Shown: positions 46,235 to 56,935, numbered from the stretch's first letter. The stretch is 64,000 nucleotides of DNA from Oncomelania hupensis (GCA_036898135.1 CM072512.1:24503424-24567423); one strand, 5' to 3'. The notes: a model not told the origin generated them from the sequence alone. A program made the numbers and translations.

Positions 46235-46635
46235 TATGTTAATACTGTTGCGAAAGAATTTTAAAAAATAGAGTGAACTAAAACAGTTGCCTCATTTTAA
46301 ATCGCAAAACAGTGCAAAATCACTATTTGCAATTTTCTTTATCACTACCACATAATCTCACAGTAATACGACATGTACCTGCGAATCCCTTAAGTAGTAA
46401 AAACTGCAGTCCCTAAATAATGAATTGTTTACGTAAATAATGCACTATTTAGAACATCTTCTAAATAATACATAAGTTAGCCAATTCTGCTAAATAATGC
46501 TTTATATAGGTAAACTAATTGTTACTTAGAAACATTTCTAAATAATACATTATTTGACACAGTTTGCTAAAAAAATGCATTATATAGGTAAATAATTCCT
46601 TTTAGCAACAATGCCTTATTTATCTATATCATGAT

Positions 46636-48165
46636 TGTCACGTGGGGTTTATGGGCTCTGCACAATGGAATTATGGACCCTCACGTTTATTCGGTGGGAA
46701 CTGCTAGTAAGTCACCCTATAAATTACTTTAATAAATTTATTTGTTTAGCTCGTTCTGTGTTAAGGTTGGGGTACAGAGATAGATAGAAAAATGGTAAAA
46801 GATTACTGTCACACTAGCTTTCACACGGCTATGAATCATATGTAGTCCAGCCACTTGATAACAGTTAAAATCACACATTTATTTCTTCTACTCTATACAA
46901 GGTTTTCTAAGTACTAATCTAACTTAAAAAGTCTCAGTCAATGCTAATAGTTCGATCGCTGATAGTCTAGGCAGCTGTTTTTCTTCCTCGGGCACTTGCT
47001 ATTATATCGCATGTAGATTGGACTACTGTGGTCCGTTTTACAGTTTCTGAAGAGTTGGACTACTGTGGTCCGTTTTCGATCAGTTTAAGTGCACTTTTGA
47101 GTATACACGTAACTTGCGGATGGTGCGTTCGAAGTCCTTCTGTGAGGTAGCTTCAGGTGCACCTGTGTAGTTGTGTAGTTGGGTTCCCTTGCCACGCTGT
47201 GGGGTCTTGTAGGGTGTTTTTCAAGGTAGCTCTTTCCGACTTGTGCGGGAGAGGTTCCTCAACCAACTGGTCGTTTCTGTGGAGTGGGGGGCACAGGATA
47301 GCTCGGGATAGCTCGGGATAGCTCGCCTGCTCGTCTGTAATATAAGAGACGAAATTCTGCACAACCCTGAATAATCGGTTTGTGCAGAGCGTCTCACTGA
47401 AAGCCAAGTAGCCCTCAGTGATAGCTCCACATCTCTATACATAAGCGACGAACATTCTGCTACTTCCGGGTTCCACTGGAATCTCACTCTAAATTCCTAT
47501 ACATACATAAATATAAATCGTGTCTAACTATACACATACAGAATTAATAATATTATAAACATTCAGTGGTACAGCCACTGGTCTGCAAACATACATATAA
47601 GTTAAACAACAGTGGTTCCGTACGGTATGCAACATGGCGGCGCAACCGGTCGTGTTTCGCCACGTGTTCGGCGTTTCCACATGGTCACACAAATTCGGAT
47701 TAACAATTCACATTTATGCATAGCAAATTCCACAAACATAATTTCAACAATAATATACATATATCACGATGAAACAGAAGTGTGTTCATTTACCTGTTTG
47801 ACAAGTTCAGGCCCGTGGCGACTTAATAGAATTCTAAGATTCTTAAGTCCTGCTTCCTGGTCTATGTGTGGAGAGATTTCTCTGCCAGCTCTATAGCTGT
47901 TAACACTTCGGTGTCTTACTCTCAACTGACCAAAACTGTCCTAGGTTTGGACCCAGTCAAACTGGCTCCAACCGCTTTGCCTGAGCTCTCATTGGTTAAA
48001 ATGTTTACGACTCTCGCCCACAGTGCTGAGTCACTGCGCTGTGAGGGTCTGGCTCGCAGTGTGTACTTTAATTGCTGCTGTGTACTACACTAACTCTCTA
48101 CTGTTACAATGTCTACACAAGGCGAAATAGTCAATAGGCAGAGTAAAACTAGCCAGTTCATGACA
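46636..48165 (-). repeat. Solo LTR, family I, 1530 bp, duplication ATGAT
   Basis: tgtcacgtggggttt to ccagttcatgaca, flanked by ATGAT (46631-46635, 48166-48170). Nearly collinear with the complement of the element 3 LTR. It contains tandem agctcgggat units near 47300. It splits the right arm of the foldback. Confidence 0.85.
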
Positions 48166-48439
48166 ATGATAATAGGTTATGTACGGATAAAATATATTAT
48201 TTAGAGAAATCTTACATTGTTTGTAAACAAAGGATTATTTTGGAAATATGCTTCAAAATTAGAGATTATTTAGTTGAAAGTGGTGAAATTTACTACTAAT
48301 CTGTTGTTGTTTCAGCAGACTGAAGGTAGAGCTAAAAAAAATCCTAGTAGTTTCTATAATAATAAGAAAAGGCTCATAATCTGAATTGCCTTGATTGGAG
48401 AAGATTAAGAAAGACTCTATCTTTCGAGCTGACTATTGG

Positions 48440-48680
48440 GCACACTGGAACATTGAGGTTTAACGTCTACACCCACCATTGGCGATATGGCAGACGGGGA
48501 TAACCATCCCAGGGAAAGAGGGGTAGGAACCTGAATCAACACTGAACCACCAGAGCAATCATACTGCTAAAATGGACAGTGAAAATGGCCACATTTTATA
48601 TCGCCCACCACGGGATTCGAACCTGGGTCATCGATGTGTCAGGCGAAAGGCACACTGGGTCAGCGGTAGACTCCTAAGAA
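48440..48680 (-). mobile_element. tRNA-derived SINE
   Basis: On the minus strand a B box ggttcgaatcc (48613-48623) lies after a tRNA-like head starting near 48670. The body continues to a tail with gtgtagacgttaaacctcaa. There is no V domain. It is a different family from the SINE at 4690. Confidence 0.6.
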
Positions 48681-48789
48681 TGGGTTACAGAGCTATCTAG
48701 ATGTTGACGTAGTGACTTCAGGTTCTCGGCTACGGACCGTACAGATTGGCATCAGACTCAGAAGTACCGTCTCTCGGCGCAGGTTCCCT

Positions 48790-48960
48790 CTACCGGCCAC
48801 CATCCGATTTCCTGATTCGTTGTTCCCTATAGAGCGAGTCCATCATTGCCATTACTGGCTCTGTAGGGATGAAAGGGTCCATTCCCAGCGTAGAGCCATT
48901 CTCAGGTTGTGCCAGTTTCACCACACTCCTCCCTCTTTTGAGAAGACTGTCGATATGAGG
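48790..48960 (-). pseudogene. gag N-terminal fragment, relative of 55.6 kb gag
   Basis: Minus-strand SVVKLAQPENGSTLGMDPFI aligns with VVKLAQTENGSMVGIDSFI encoded at about 55640-55585, including silent nucleotide identity (gagccattctca, tgtgccagtttcaccac). Only this beginning is preserved. Confidence 0.5.
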
Positions 48961-48980
48961 GTGGTGGGGGGGGGGGGGTG

Positions 48981-49423
48981 AGAAGAGGAGGGAGAGAGGG
49001 GAAGTAGGGGACTGACAGCTAGCCACGCTGGAAGGGGTACAGCCAGCTATCCCTTCCAGTCTGGCTCCAGGTTCTAGAGGGCAAACGCAAGGATCTGTGA
49101 CGCAAGGATCTTGTTACCCTTGCGGGGCCTGTAGACAATCAAAACTGATCATCATGAATCTTTTATAACACAATGTCAAACATTGCATAACAATATTTGT
49201 CCGGGGAGGAAACTGGCTTTCCCCCTCTCCCCCCCCCCCTCCCAACTAGGCTATCCATATAGATATTTAAGGGGTTTTAGCATCCCTATTAGTATTAACC
49301 ATGGATTTTCTTTATCGGGGAGTGCCAAAAAATCGTGCGGCGTTCAGCGCTGTGAGCTCCATGAGCTCTAGTATGCACTGTCCAGTGGCCATTGCGAAAC
49401 TCACGCTTACTTCCCTTACAGAA
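48981..49423. other. No gene recognised
   Basis: G- and C-homopolymer runs at 48966-48978 and about 49225-49240; otherwise nothing identified. Confidence 0.45.
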
Positions 49424-49619
49424 TATTTTTTTTTTTTTTTTTTACTTTTTTTTTATTCACCATAAACATAATATTATGACACCTTTATACATTCTGTTGT
49501 TAATTCATTAGCACGGCGATGTTTTAAATTTAAAGAGAGAAAAAGAAATGAGAAAAAAAAATAACCTTAAACATAAAAAACGATCATAAAGGAAAACACG
49601 AAAAGAAAGGGAAACAATA

Positions 49620-52600
49620 TTACATAAACAGTGGCCTGTAGAAATGCCAAAGTGTTTCAAACTGCACATTTTGCATGGATAATGTTGCATTCCATCTGTC
49701 AATGTCATATCTAGATTTAAGCACTTTGGTAAACCCGATTAATGAAGGTAATTCCTGCTTAAATTTACAACTATACAAATACGATTTTGCAAGCAGCAGT
49801 ATCAAATCAAGGACAGCGTCTGTCTTAACCCTTTCATGACAACCAAACAATATTAGTTGTTCATCCAGCGCTAAGTTATGAACAATTTCACATTTATTAT
49901 TAATTAATCTTTGAAGAGTCATCCAAAAATTATTACTAACGTTACAATGCCAAAACATACGCTGAATATTTTCTTTTTCTGATTTACAAAACGTACACAG
50001 GTCATCCTCCAGCTTCCCCATTTGTTTACCAATAATATTCGTACCCAAAATTCTGTGAACAATTCGTGTTTGTAACCACTTTAGTTTAATGTCTTTAATC
50101 TTTGCCAATGTTTTAAAAATGACTTTCCAATTAAGATTGCCAAAAATTCGTTCTTCCCATTTACTACAGCAATTTGGATGTACCCCGTCTTTTATCAAAA
50201 TGTCATAATAAATTTTAGCTCCTTTAAGAACAGTGCAAAGAGTTCGTTGTGCTTTACTATTTTCAAATTTTGCTTTCGCATTTTTTAATGAAGTGCAATT
50301 ATTATTTTTTATAAATTCCTTAACTGCGTTTAAGCACCCTTGATATGACAGAAAGTCAACCTCAATATTGTATTTATTTTTAAAGGCATTGTGGGTATAA
50401 AAAATTCCAGTTTCTGTAAGTAAATGTTGAACTTGAAAAACTCCTTTATTAACCCATATTTGACTGAAGAACGGCTGCTCGGCAATCAAAATTTTGTCAT
50501 TACACATAAATGGTTCACTGAGAATCTCCTCAGGTTGATAATCATTAATTCTTCTGCCAAAGTCCAAATAAGCATTAAAAACATCACACCAAAAACTATT
50601 AACATTTACAAAGTTACGCACTGCAGATCCTAATTTTTCTAACATAGTTGTACGTTTATCTGTATAATGCAAAATACTCTTCCATTTTTTATTGTTTAAC
50701 AAAAGTTTTCGTATCCATGTCAGTTTTAAAGCATTCATAAATTTTCGCACGTCTGGAATACCAATTCCTCCATTTTCAAAATTTTTTATTGATGTTTTCC
50801 GGCCTATTCGGTCTTTTTTCATGTTCCACACCAATGTGAAAATGCTTAACTGAATGTCATTTACAACTTTGTCTGGAGGATTAGGAAGTAAAATCCACAG
50901 ATGCACAATTTTTGACAATATCAATGACTTTAATACAGCTATTCGTCCGAGTGGGGTTATTTCTCTCTTCGACCATATTTTATACAATCTTTTTATTTCA
51001 TAAAATTTATCCTCAAAGTTTATCTTAACACATTCTTCTAAGTTATTTGTAAACCAAATCCCCAAAATTTTGTATTGTGCTGGATTCCATTCCATTTTTA
51101 AATGAGGCATATATATCACAGGAGAATTCTTTCTGCTACCAAGCCATATTGCACTAGATTTGTCCGAGTTTAAAGCTAATCCTGAAATAGCTCCAAATGA
51201 GTTAATAGTACCTACAGCTTCAATAAAAGAATTCTCATCTCCCTCTAGTGTTAACTCTGTATCGTCAGCATATTGGACAATTTTATTTTCTATTTCATTT
51301 ATTATTATGCCTTTTATGTTTTTATTTTTCTTTATTAAAATGCCCATTACTTCAACACAGAGAATAAATAGGTATGGAGACAACGGATCGCCCTGTCGAC
51401 ACCCTCTGCTAATGTTAAACCATGGTGTTGCAGATCCATTAACAATGACTGTAGACTTAATGTTAGAATAAAATGTTTTAATCCAGTTACATATGTCACT
51501 GCCAAAGTTATACATTCTCAAAATTTTAAACATGAAATCCCAGCTCAACGAGTCAAAGGCCTTTTCAAAATCGAGGCATAGCAATAATCCAGGCTTATTA
51601 GTCCTATTTAACAAATCAATTAAGTCATAAAGGAAGCGTACATTATCACCTAAGTATCTATCTTTCATAAAACCTGTCTGGTCTTCGCTTATTAAATTTG
51701 ATAGGATAGTTTTGATACGATTTGCTATACAAGCTGATCCAATTTTATATGAAGTATTCAAAAGAGAAATTGGACGCCAGTTCTTTATTAACTCTCTCGG
51801 TTTATCACCCTTTGGAATACAAACTATAACTCCTTCCTTTTGTGTTATTGATAATTCTCCTTTAGTGAAACCTTCATTGAGAGATCTCACCACAAAGCCA
51901 CCTAGAACTCGCCAAAAAACTTTAAAAAATTCCACTGTGAAACCGTCACTTCCAGGGCTTTTACCATTATTCATATTTTTTAAAGCAAAACTTGCTTCAT
52001 CAAGATTTATTCTTCCCTCGAGGGCTTCTTTCTGGAAATCACTTAACTTTGGCATTTCCTTTTCAAACATATTCTTATCAAACTCTTCAACTTCTCGTTC
52101 AGAATAGAGTTTTGTATAGAATGAGTTAACTTCTTTTGCTATTTCTTCTTTATCTGTTGTAGCTTCGCTATTGGCTTTTGTTATTTTAGTTATTTGTTTA
52201 CTGACATAATTACGTTTCTCTAACGAACAAAAATACTTTGTAACCTTTTCTCCGTCTGCAATCCATCGAGCACGTGACCTAAGTAAAACTCCCGCCATTC
52301 TTTTCTCCCTAATAGCAATTAATTCTTCTTTGTAACTATTGTACTCGATCCTGTCGTCGTCTGTACTATTTTCTCTTTTCTCAAATTCTTCTACCTTTGT
52401 CTCTAAGTATTTTTCTGTTTCTATACTTTCTTTCTTTTTTTTACTAGCGTAATTAATAGTCATCGCCTTAATTTTCATTAGTAACGTGTCAAGAAACAGT
52501 TGATCAGAAATAAGTAGTTGAACTTCATTGGTAGGCAATTCATCAATAGTAACCCTATCGTAGGGTGTAGCGGCATATTCACCTGTAATTTCTTTAATTA

Positions 52601-53009
52601 GTTTATTAACTAGCTCTAGATATGTTAAATCCTTTAAAAGTGACGAGTTAAATTTCCAAAAGGTAAAATGTTTATCAGTGTGACCTGCGTTGAGTTCTAA
52701 AGTGACAATTGAGTGATCCGTACGGTAGCCTGGTTTTATATCAGCATCGACAACGTAGCTAGAAAGTGTGTCAGCAATTACAAAAAAATCTAACCGGCTC
52801 TGTTGTATTGGATTATTTCTCCGCCAACTGTATCTTCGAAGTTCAGGGTTCAATTCGCGCCATATATCAACTAGATCTAAATTAGACATTAACATTTCAA
52901 CTCGCTGCTGGGCTTGTTCATTATTATTGTGTTTGTAGTTAAAGTAATCTAACGAAAAATCCATAACAAGATTCCAGTCACCTCCGATAATTATATTTTC
53001 ACACCCCAT
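49620..53009 (-). CDS. L1/Tx1-type ORF2, endonuclease C-terminus, RT and Cys-rich end
   Basis: 1129 residues. The rest of the endonuclease has IIGGDWNLVMDF, SRLDFFVIADT and TDHSIVTLEL (about 1-110). A linker of about 250 residues is Lys/Glu-rich. RT has IPKGDKPRELIKNWRPISLL, LDFEKAFDSLSWDFM, RGCRQGDPLSPYLF and QYADDTELTL (about 405-610). A C-terminal C-x2-C...H-x-C motif (CTFCKSEKENIQRMFWHC) lies near 1030. The length and motifs match L1/Tx1 elements. The only lesion seen is the frameshift separating it from the 53395 start. It nicks target DNA and copies RNA in situ. Confidence 0.85.
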   Translation of the reverse strand: MGCENIIIGGDWNLVMDFSLDYFNYKHNNNEQAQQRVEMLMSNLDLVDIWRELNPELRRYSWRRNNPIQQSRLDFFVIADTLSSYVVDADIKPGYRTDHSIVTLELNAGHTDKHFTFWKFNSSLLKDLTYLELVNKLIKEITGEYAATPYDRVTIDELPTNEVQLLISDQLFLDTLLMKIKAMTINYASKKKKESIETEKYLETKVEEFEKRENSTDDDRIEYNSYKEELIAIREKRMAGVLLRSRARWIADGEKVTKYFCSLEKRNYVSKQITKITKANSEATTDKEEIAKEVNSFYTKLYSEREVEEFDKNMFEKEMPKLSDFQKEALEGRINLDEASFALKNMNNGKSPGSDGFTVEFFKVFWRVLGGFVVRSLNEGFTKGELSITQKEGVIVCIPKGDKPRELIKNWRPISLLNTSYKIGSACIANRIKTILSNLISEDQTGFMKDRYLGDNVRFLYDLIDLLNRTNKPGLLLCLDFEKAFDSLSWDFMFKILRMYNFGSDICNWIKTFYSNIKSTVIVNGSATPWFNISRGCRQGDPLSPYLFILCVEVMGILIKKNKNIKGIIINEIENKIVQYADDTELTLEGDENSFIEAVGTINSFGAISGLALNSDKSSAIWLGSRKNSPVIYMPHLKMEWNPAQYKILGIWFTNNLEECVKINFEDKFYEIKRLYKIWSKREITPLGRIAVLKSLILSKIVHLWILLPNPPDKVVNDIQLSIFTLVWNMKKDRIGRKTSIKNFENGGIGIPDVRKFMNALKLTWIRKLLLNNKKWKSILHYTDKRTTMLEKLGSAVRNFVNVNSFWCDVFNAYLDFGRRINDYQPEEILSEPFMCNDKILIAEQPFFSQIWVNKGVFQVQHLLTETGIFYTHNAFKNKYNIEVDFLSYQGCLNAVKEFIKNNNCTSLKNAKAKFENSKAQRTLCTVLKGAKIYYDILIKDGVHPNCCSKWEERIFGNLNWKVIFKTLAKIKDIKLKWLQTRIVHRILGTNIIGKQMGKLEDDLCTFCKSEKENIQRMFWHCNVSNNFWMTLQRLINNKCEIVHNLALDEQLILFGCHERVKTDAVLDLILLLAKSYLYSCKFKQELPSLIGFTKVLKSRYDIDRWNATLSMQNVQFETLWHFYRPLFM

Positions 53010-53014
53010 TCTTC

Positions 53015-53395
53015 TTAAAATTGTTTCAATATTATCATAAAACCTGGCTCGTCTCTACTTGGTCCATAAACATTAACAATAACAAACTCTTTTCCCAACA
53101 TTTTAACTTTGATCATGAGAGAATTACCATCTGATCCTTTTATCACTTTAGTGACAGTAAATTCAAAATCATTGTTAAAGAGAACCGCCACGCCACGAGA
53201 ATTGGTAGTATAAGACGCAAAAAAACATTCGTAACCCCACTCAGACCGAACGTATTTCTCTAGGTTTTCATCAAAGTGCGTGTCTTGCAACAAAAATATC
53301 GAATACTTTTTCTGTCTTAAGTAGTGAAACACATCTCTTCGTTTTTTCATTTCCCTTAATCCTTGACAATTCATTGACAATATGTTTATACCCAT
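53015..53395 (-). CDS. L1/Tx1-type ORF2, endonuclease N-terminus
   Basis: The 126-residue frame opens the APE endonuclease: MGINILSMNCQGLREMKKRR (catalytic Asn), LQDTHF (position of the usual LQETH motif, with Asp in place of Glu as often in this clade) and FVIVNVYGPSRDEPGF. It ends just after, where loss of one T in a T run shifts the frame. The continuation is 53009-49620. Confidence 0.75.
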   Translation of the reverse strand: MGINILSMNCQGLREMKKRRDVFHYLRQKKYSIFLLQDTHFDENLEKYVRSEWGYECFFASYTTNSRGVAVLFNNDFEFTVTKVIKGSDGNSLMIKVKMLGKEFVIVNVYGPSRDEPGFMIILKQF

Positions 53396-53689
53396 AGTAT
53401 GGTCAATAGGCTAGAAATGTACAATGTACAAACACAGAGGCCTAAACACAAGCACTAGTTGTAATATGTACACACACACACACACAAAATAAAAAAGGAC
53501 CAAAAAGTAGAAACAAACAACTATAATTGTGCAACAGCTAAAATCACACAATTAGTTATTAATTCAAAGATGTACAAAGTACAAGAATTAAGTCACCGAA
53601 TAGACAACATCCAAAGAGAAAACATGTCTCAACAGTCCGCTGAACATAATTATAAAATCTCGTGATGACGATTGCGATTTCAAACTGCG

Positions 53690-54735
53690 ACAGAACCACG
53701 GTCGATCATTCATTCCAGACTTGCTTTGCCGGTTCCTCACCACAAATGGTGGATGTGAACGCAAAATTAACAAAAGTTTTTAAACAAGCAGGCCGAAATT
53801 CTAGGGACGAAAGATTCCAGTTGCCTGTTGATCAATGCGAAATATTACGACTGTTAGACTTGAATCTTCACCATCACACAAGCCATGCTCTCAGTGGTGA
53901 AGAACCGGAAACTCCTGTTACAGAATATGATAATTATGCTGAAGGGCTGCCTTGCGTATCAGTTTCCATAACCAACCTTTCTTTGGGTATAGCTCGAATC
54001 CCATCGACCTGTGACCGTGACAGGTTTTGCACTTTCCCCACCTGAACACTGAATTAAGTCTGAGGAAACTCTTTCCAACGATATAAATCCTCAGCTGTCC
54101 CGTAAAATGATGCATCTGGATGGGGTGATCTCCCCCACCCCCACTCCCCAACAGTGTCTACTAGGACTTTCTGCAGCTCCGAGACAGCATCGCGAACAGA
54201 TATTAAATTCTGCCGGCAATGCAGCACTACAGGCAACTTCCGCTCCGCTAACTAATCTTTGAGTCCACTTAGCAGCTGCTCCATGGCAGCAACCTGGCGG
54301 TCCCATTCCGGTTCTGGGGTGCTAAAGTCCAACCCGACTTCCCCGAATGCCACCACTGTTGGCCCTTTCATCAATTCCCGGATCCGATTCAGCTTGCTTG
54401 GTTTCATAACCAAGGAAGATCTTCCGTCGGCTGACTATCATATCCTCATAATCAGACGCTTCCTTGTGGTGGAAACCAAAACTCAATATCAATCGCGCGT
54501 TTTAACACATCCGTATTGAGGCGGGCATCTGCCAACAACTTCCTCTGCCTAACCTCATCGCAGAACGAGGCTACGCATAAATGCAACGGAATCCGGTGGT
54601 CATGCCGGAATTTTTTTCTTCTTCTTCCTCTGCGTTCAGCGCATCTGCCAAAATCAAAGGTTGTCGGGGGAACCGGTAATTCCGCTAGCTAGTCTGTCCA
54701 AATGAAAGTGGGTATCCACGTAGCCTCCGGAAAGT
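53690..54735 (-). pseudogene. TatD-type metal-dependent nuclease (TATDN2-like), decayed
   Basis: Minus-strand pieces in TatD order hold all metal-binding motifs: DTHFHLDRL (54720-54690), FCDE near 54570, VVAFGEVGLDF (54355-54322), KLPVVLHCR (54239-54212), IQMHHFTG (54121-54097) continued in another frame by TAEDLYRWKEF, and IPKERLVMETD (about 53993-53958). TatD proteins are 3'-5' exonucleases or endonucleases with a TIM-barrel fold; the Glu/His spacing and RW pattern point to TATDN2 rather than the bacterial type. There are several stops and frame changes, so it is inactive. It follows the gag-like region on the same strand after a Lys/Glu-rich linker (EDQEKDPRKKEKA). Confidence 0.7.
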
Positions 54736-55089
54736 GCTAACGCTTTTTCTTTCTTTCTTGGATCTTTCTCTTGGTCCTCCCCTGTTTCGTTTTATTAGGG
54801 GTTTTCATCTCTGCCATCCCCTGCACCACCACTCTCTCTTCCGCTATTACCTGTGCACACAAACCTCAGTAAGCGTTAGAGATGCTGTGCTAGGCATCAA
54901 AATGGCTAATAAAACATTACCCTTTCCTCTTAAAGACTGGGCATCGGACAATCTCTCCACTGTTTCCATGATCTGTCCGACTGCCTCCTATAGTGCTGAG
55001 GTTTTGGTTTGTGACGGGGGATTCACTTTCCGACTAGGGTTTGTCCAGTGCGTCCTAGTCCTGCTTATTACCGGTATGTCCTCGTCACT

Positions 55090-55640
55090 CTTTTCCTCAA
55101 GTAGCCGACGAACTATTCTCCCGCCAAATATGGACCTCTGGACAGGTGTTCAATATATACCTGCACTCCCTGGACTGCTTGGTCAAGGCGCAAGTACCCC
55201 TGGTTCAGGCCAAACAATCCAGCATCTTGGGCAGTACTTCCCCTCAGAAACGTGGCGATGGTCTCCGACCCCAAGTACTGAGGCGGCAGACCAAGGAATG
55301 CTCCCACTGCTGTCTCCCTTACTATGTCTGCGAATTCTCGCAGGGAGCCCTTTTCTTTTGCCTCATGTTGTGGAAAGCCGCTTACTGAGCTTCCACAGGC
55401 ACTTGCTGACCGTAGCGAAGGTCCATCGTCTCCAAGGCCATATGATAATTGGTCTTCACCTCCGCAGACAGTTGTTCATAATAATGAAGGGCATTGCCGG
55501 TGAAATATAGCTGTAATGGGTCAATTAGTTCTTTGGCACGCTGAACGTCAGAATTGACCGGCAAAGTCCTTCCTTGGATATGAAAGAGTCAATCCCCACC
55601 ATAGAGCCATTCTCAGTTTGTGCCAGTTTCACCACAAGAC
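55090..55640 (-). pseudogene. gag-like capsid gene upstream of TatD, decayed
   Basis: Minus-strand VVKLAQTENGSMVGID, then IDPLQLYFTGNALHYYEQLS with NYHMALETMDLRYGQQVPVE (55564 to 55382), then after a frame change SLREFADIVRETAVGAFLGL followed by LGSETIATFLRG and LRLDQAVQGVQVYIEHLSR (to about 55115). The L..tGnAl.yye.L, then f...v, then tl..Av order is that of Ty3/Gypsy-type capsids. No zinc knuckle, protease or RT follows; instead TatD begins about 370 bp on. At least two frameshifts. Confidence 0.6.
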
Positions 55641-55818
55641 AAAGAATTGTTGACTTCCTAGAAAAATGGATTCGGTTTGCGAAAATGAACAATCTTGTAC
55701 TGACTAGAAAAGAGATTTCTTGTTATAAGTTCCTTTGAGTGGCTGGGGTTTTTTTGGTTTTTATTTTTAGGAAAATAACCTTGGCCGTGAGGATTTTTAC
55801 TGAAAATCCAGTTTCAAT

Positions 55819-56010
55819 ATGGCCAGTTTGGAAGAAAGTACCCTCACTGCCGCTTCATCGCCCGAAAGATCGATACTTGTTCTTCCGAGAAGGGAGGCAC
55901 TTCCTAACCCGAAAAGGCAAGCATTTTCTGACCCGAGAAGGCAGGCTTCTTCTTCGCCCGATAAGTCCGAGGAAGGGACACCATCTGAGATAAAGGGCAA
56001 AAAACGTCGG
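55819..56010 (+). CDS. Hypothetical gene, exon 1 (uncertain)
   Basis: 64 codons from ATG 55819 to CGTCGG|GTAATG. The product is polar with three imperfect repeats (RREALPNPK, RQAFSDPR, RQASSSPDK) and ends in a basic KGKKRR. A pyrimidine tract and AG at 55770 could be a 3' splice site for a noncoding first exon. Phase 0 joins a candidate exon at 56587. No family is recognised. It could also be chance. Confidence 0.3.
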
Positions 56011-56204
56011 GTAATGTTTTTGTTATATAAATTGTTTACTTGTTTCTTTATTTTTTTTTTATTTATTTGATCTTTTTAAAACACTTTTTTGACGGATTAA
56101 AATGGATCACACCATGGATTGGATTCAGATTCTAAATAAGAACTTTACTGATTTAGTCATTGATTTGTTGATTGAATATTTGAATACTTGATAAACCGTC
56201 TCGG

Positions 56205-56415
56205 TGTTTACTGTTGTCATCGGCGTCATCACCATGTTCATCGTTATCGGGGCCATCATCATTATCGTCGCCTTCGTGTCGTCATCATCATCATCGTCAT
56301 CATTATCATTATCGTCGTCGCTGTTGTCGTCGTCATTACCATCTCCACCACTTCACATACAGAAAGGATCAGACTTATTGCGCTTGAAGAGCGAACGTGT
56401 GCGTGCTGATGCTTT

Positions 56416-56490
<75 letters not shown>
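56205..56490. repeat. ATC-type, (GT)n and (GA)n simple repeats
   Basis: Imperfect catcat/cgtc tracts at 56205-56345, then (GT)n 56418-56456 directly followed by (GA)n 56457-56485. Confidence 0.9.
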
Positions 56491-56586
56491 AATTTGTGTT
56501 TTAACCGTTTTAAACTGAAGAGTGAGTTGGTGGATTGAGATGGTTTTAACATGTAGTTTTTGTTCCTTTTATGTTTTATTATTTAG

Positions 56587-56682
56587 GTAGCTCTTATCGC
56601 ACAAGGCATTGTCTTCCTCCCAACATGTGTGCCCAACATCCGCACACCACACTCCGCGATCCGCCTCTCTTATTCATTTTGA
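56587..56682 (+). CDS. Hypothetical gene, exon 2 (uncertain)
   Basis: After a good pyrimidine tract and tatttag, the frame starts VALIAQGIVFLP, a hydrophobic stretch, and stops after 31 codons. Joined to 55819-56010 it would give a 95-residue protein with a basic-polar N-terminus. There is no supporting evidence beyond the splice signals and frame. Confidence 0.25.
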   Translation, partial: VALIAQGIVFLPTCVPNIRTPHSAIRLSYSF

Positions 56683-56740
56683 GATCATTGGAGCTTTCCT
56701 CTCGGTGCAGGAAACGTGTAGCAATGTCCGTAGGCTACGT

Positions 56741-56935
56741 TAGAATCAGAATCAGAATCAGAATCAGAATCTTTATTGTCCCCATGAAAACACAAGGAAA
56801 TGTGTGTGCGGCGTACACTTCATCAAAACAACGGCACAAAAGCAATAAAACACAAAAGACTTCAGGGATTAAAACAATACACCCCAAAGAACATAAAAGC
56901 AGGTGTACACAACATGAATGTAGCTTATGAAATAA
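56741..56935 (-). mobile_element. LINE 3' tail with (ATTCTG)n end
   Basis: On the minus strand cacatttccttgtgttttca, then ggggacaataaagattctga, then repeated ttctga units. A Rex1/CR1-type 3' end with a short tandem tail rather than poly(A). The 5' side is truncated near 56935. Confidence 0.6.

Larger units (their letters stand above)
43618..48288. mobile_element. Foldback element with about 400-bp inverted arms, interrupted three times
   Basis: The left arm starts ttcaccactttcagctaaat; the right arm ends with its complement (agattatttagttgaaagtg, then gtgaaa, 48263-48288). Arms are built from taaataatg-type motifs and continue past insertions: left 43618-43840 and about 44455-44650, right 46390-46635 and 48166-48288. 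Shared interior landmarks include tttacgtaaacaattcatt, then gtttagggactgca, near both inner ends. The core keeps no recognisable ORF. Insertions are repeat B copy 2 and two solo LTRs. Confidence 0.65.
49424..53640 (-). mobile_element. L1/Tx1-type LINE, nearly intact ORF2
   Basis: Minus-strand non-LTR element with a poly(A) tail (T run at 49426-49443) about 180 bp after the ORF2 stop. ORF2 covers 53395-49620 with one frameshift. No ORF1 is visible upstream, so the copy is 5'-truncated or ORF1-less. The 5' limit near 53640 is set where similarity to the TatD gene begins. A target duplication was not found. Confidence 0.75.

Noticed and set aside
53662..54045. 127-codon plus-strand frame
   Set aside because: Antisense shadow of the TatD C-terminal region; the minus-strand ETD motif explains the sequence.
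54734..55510. 258-codon plus-strand frame
   Set aside because: Antisense to the gag-like gene and linker; no similarity of its own.
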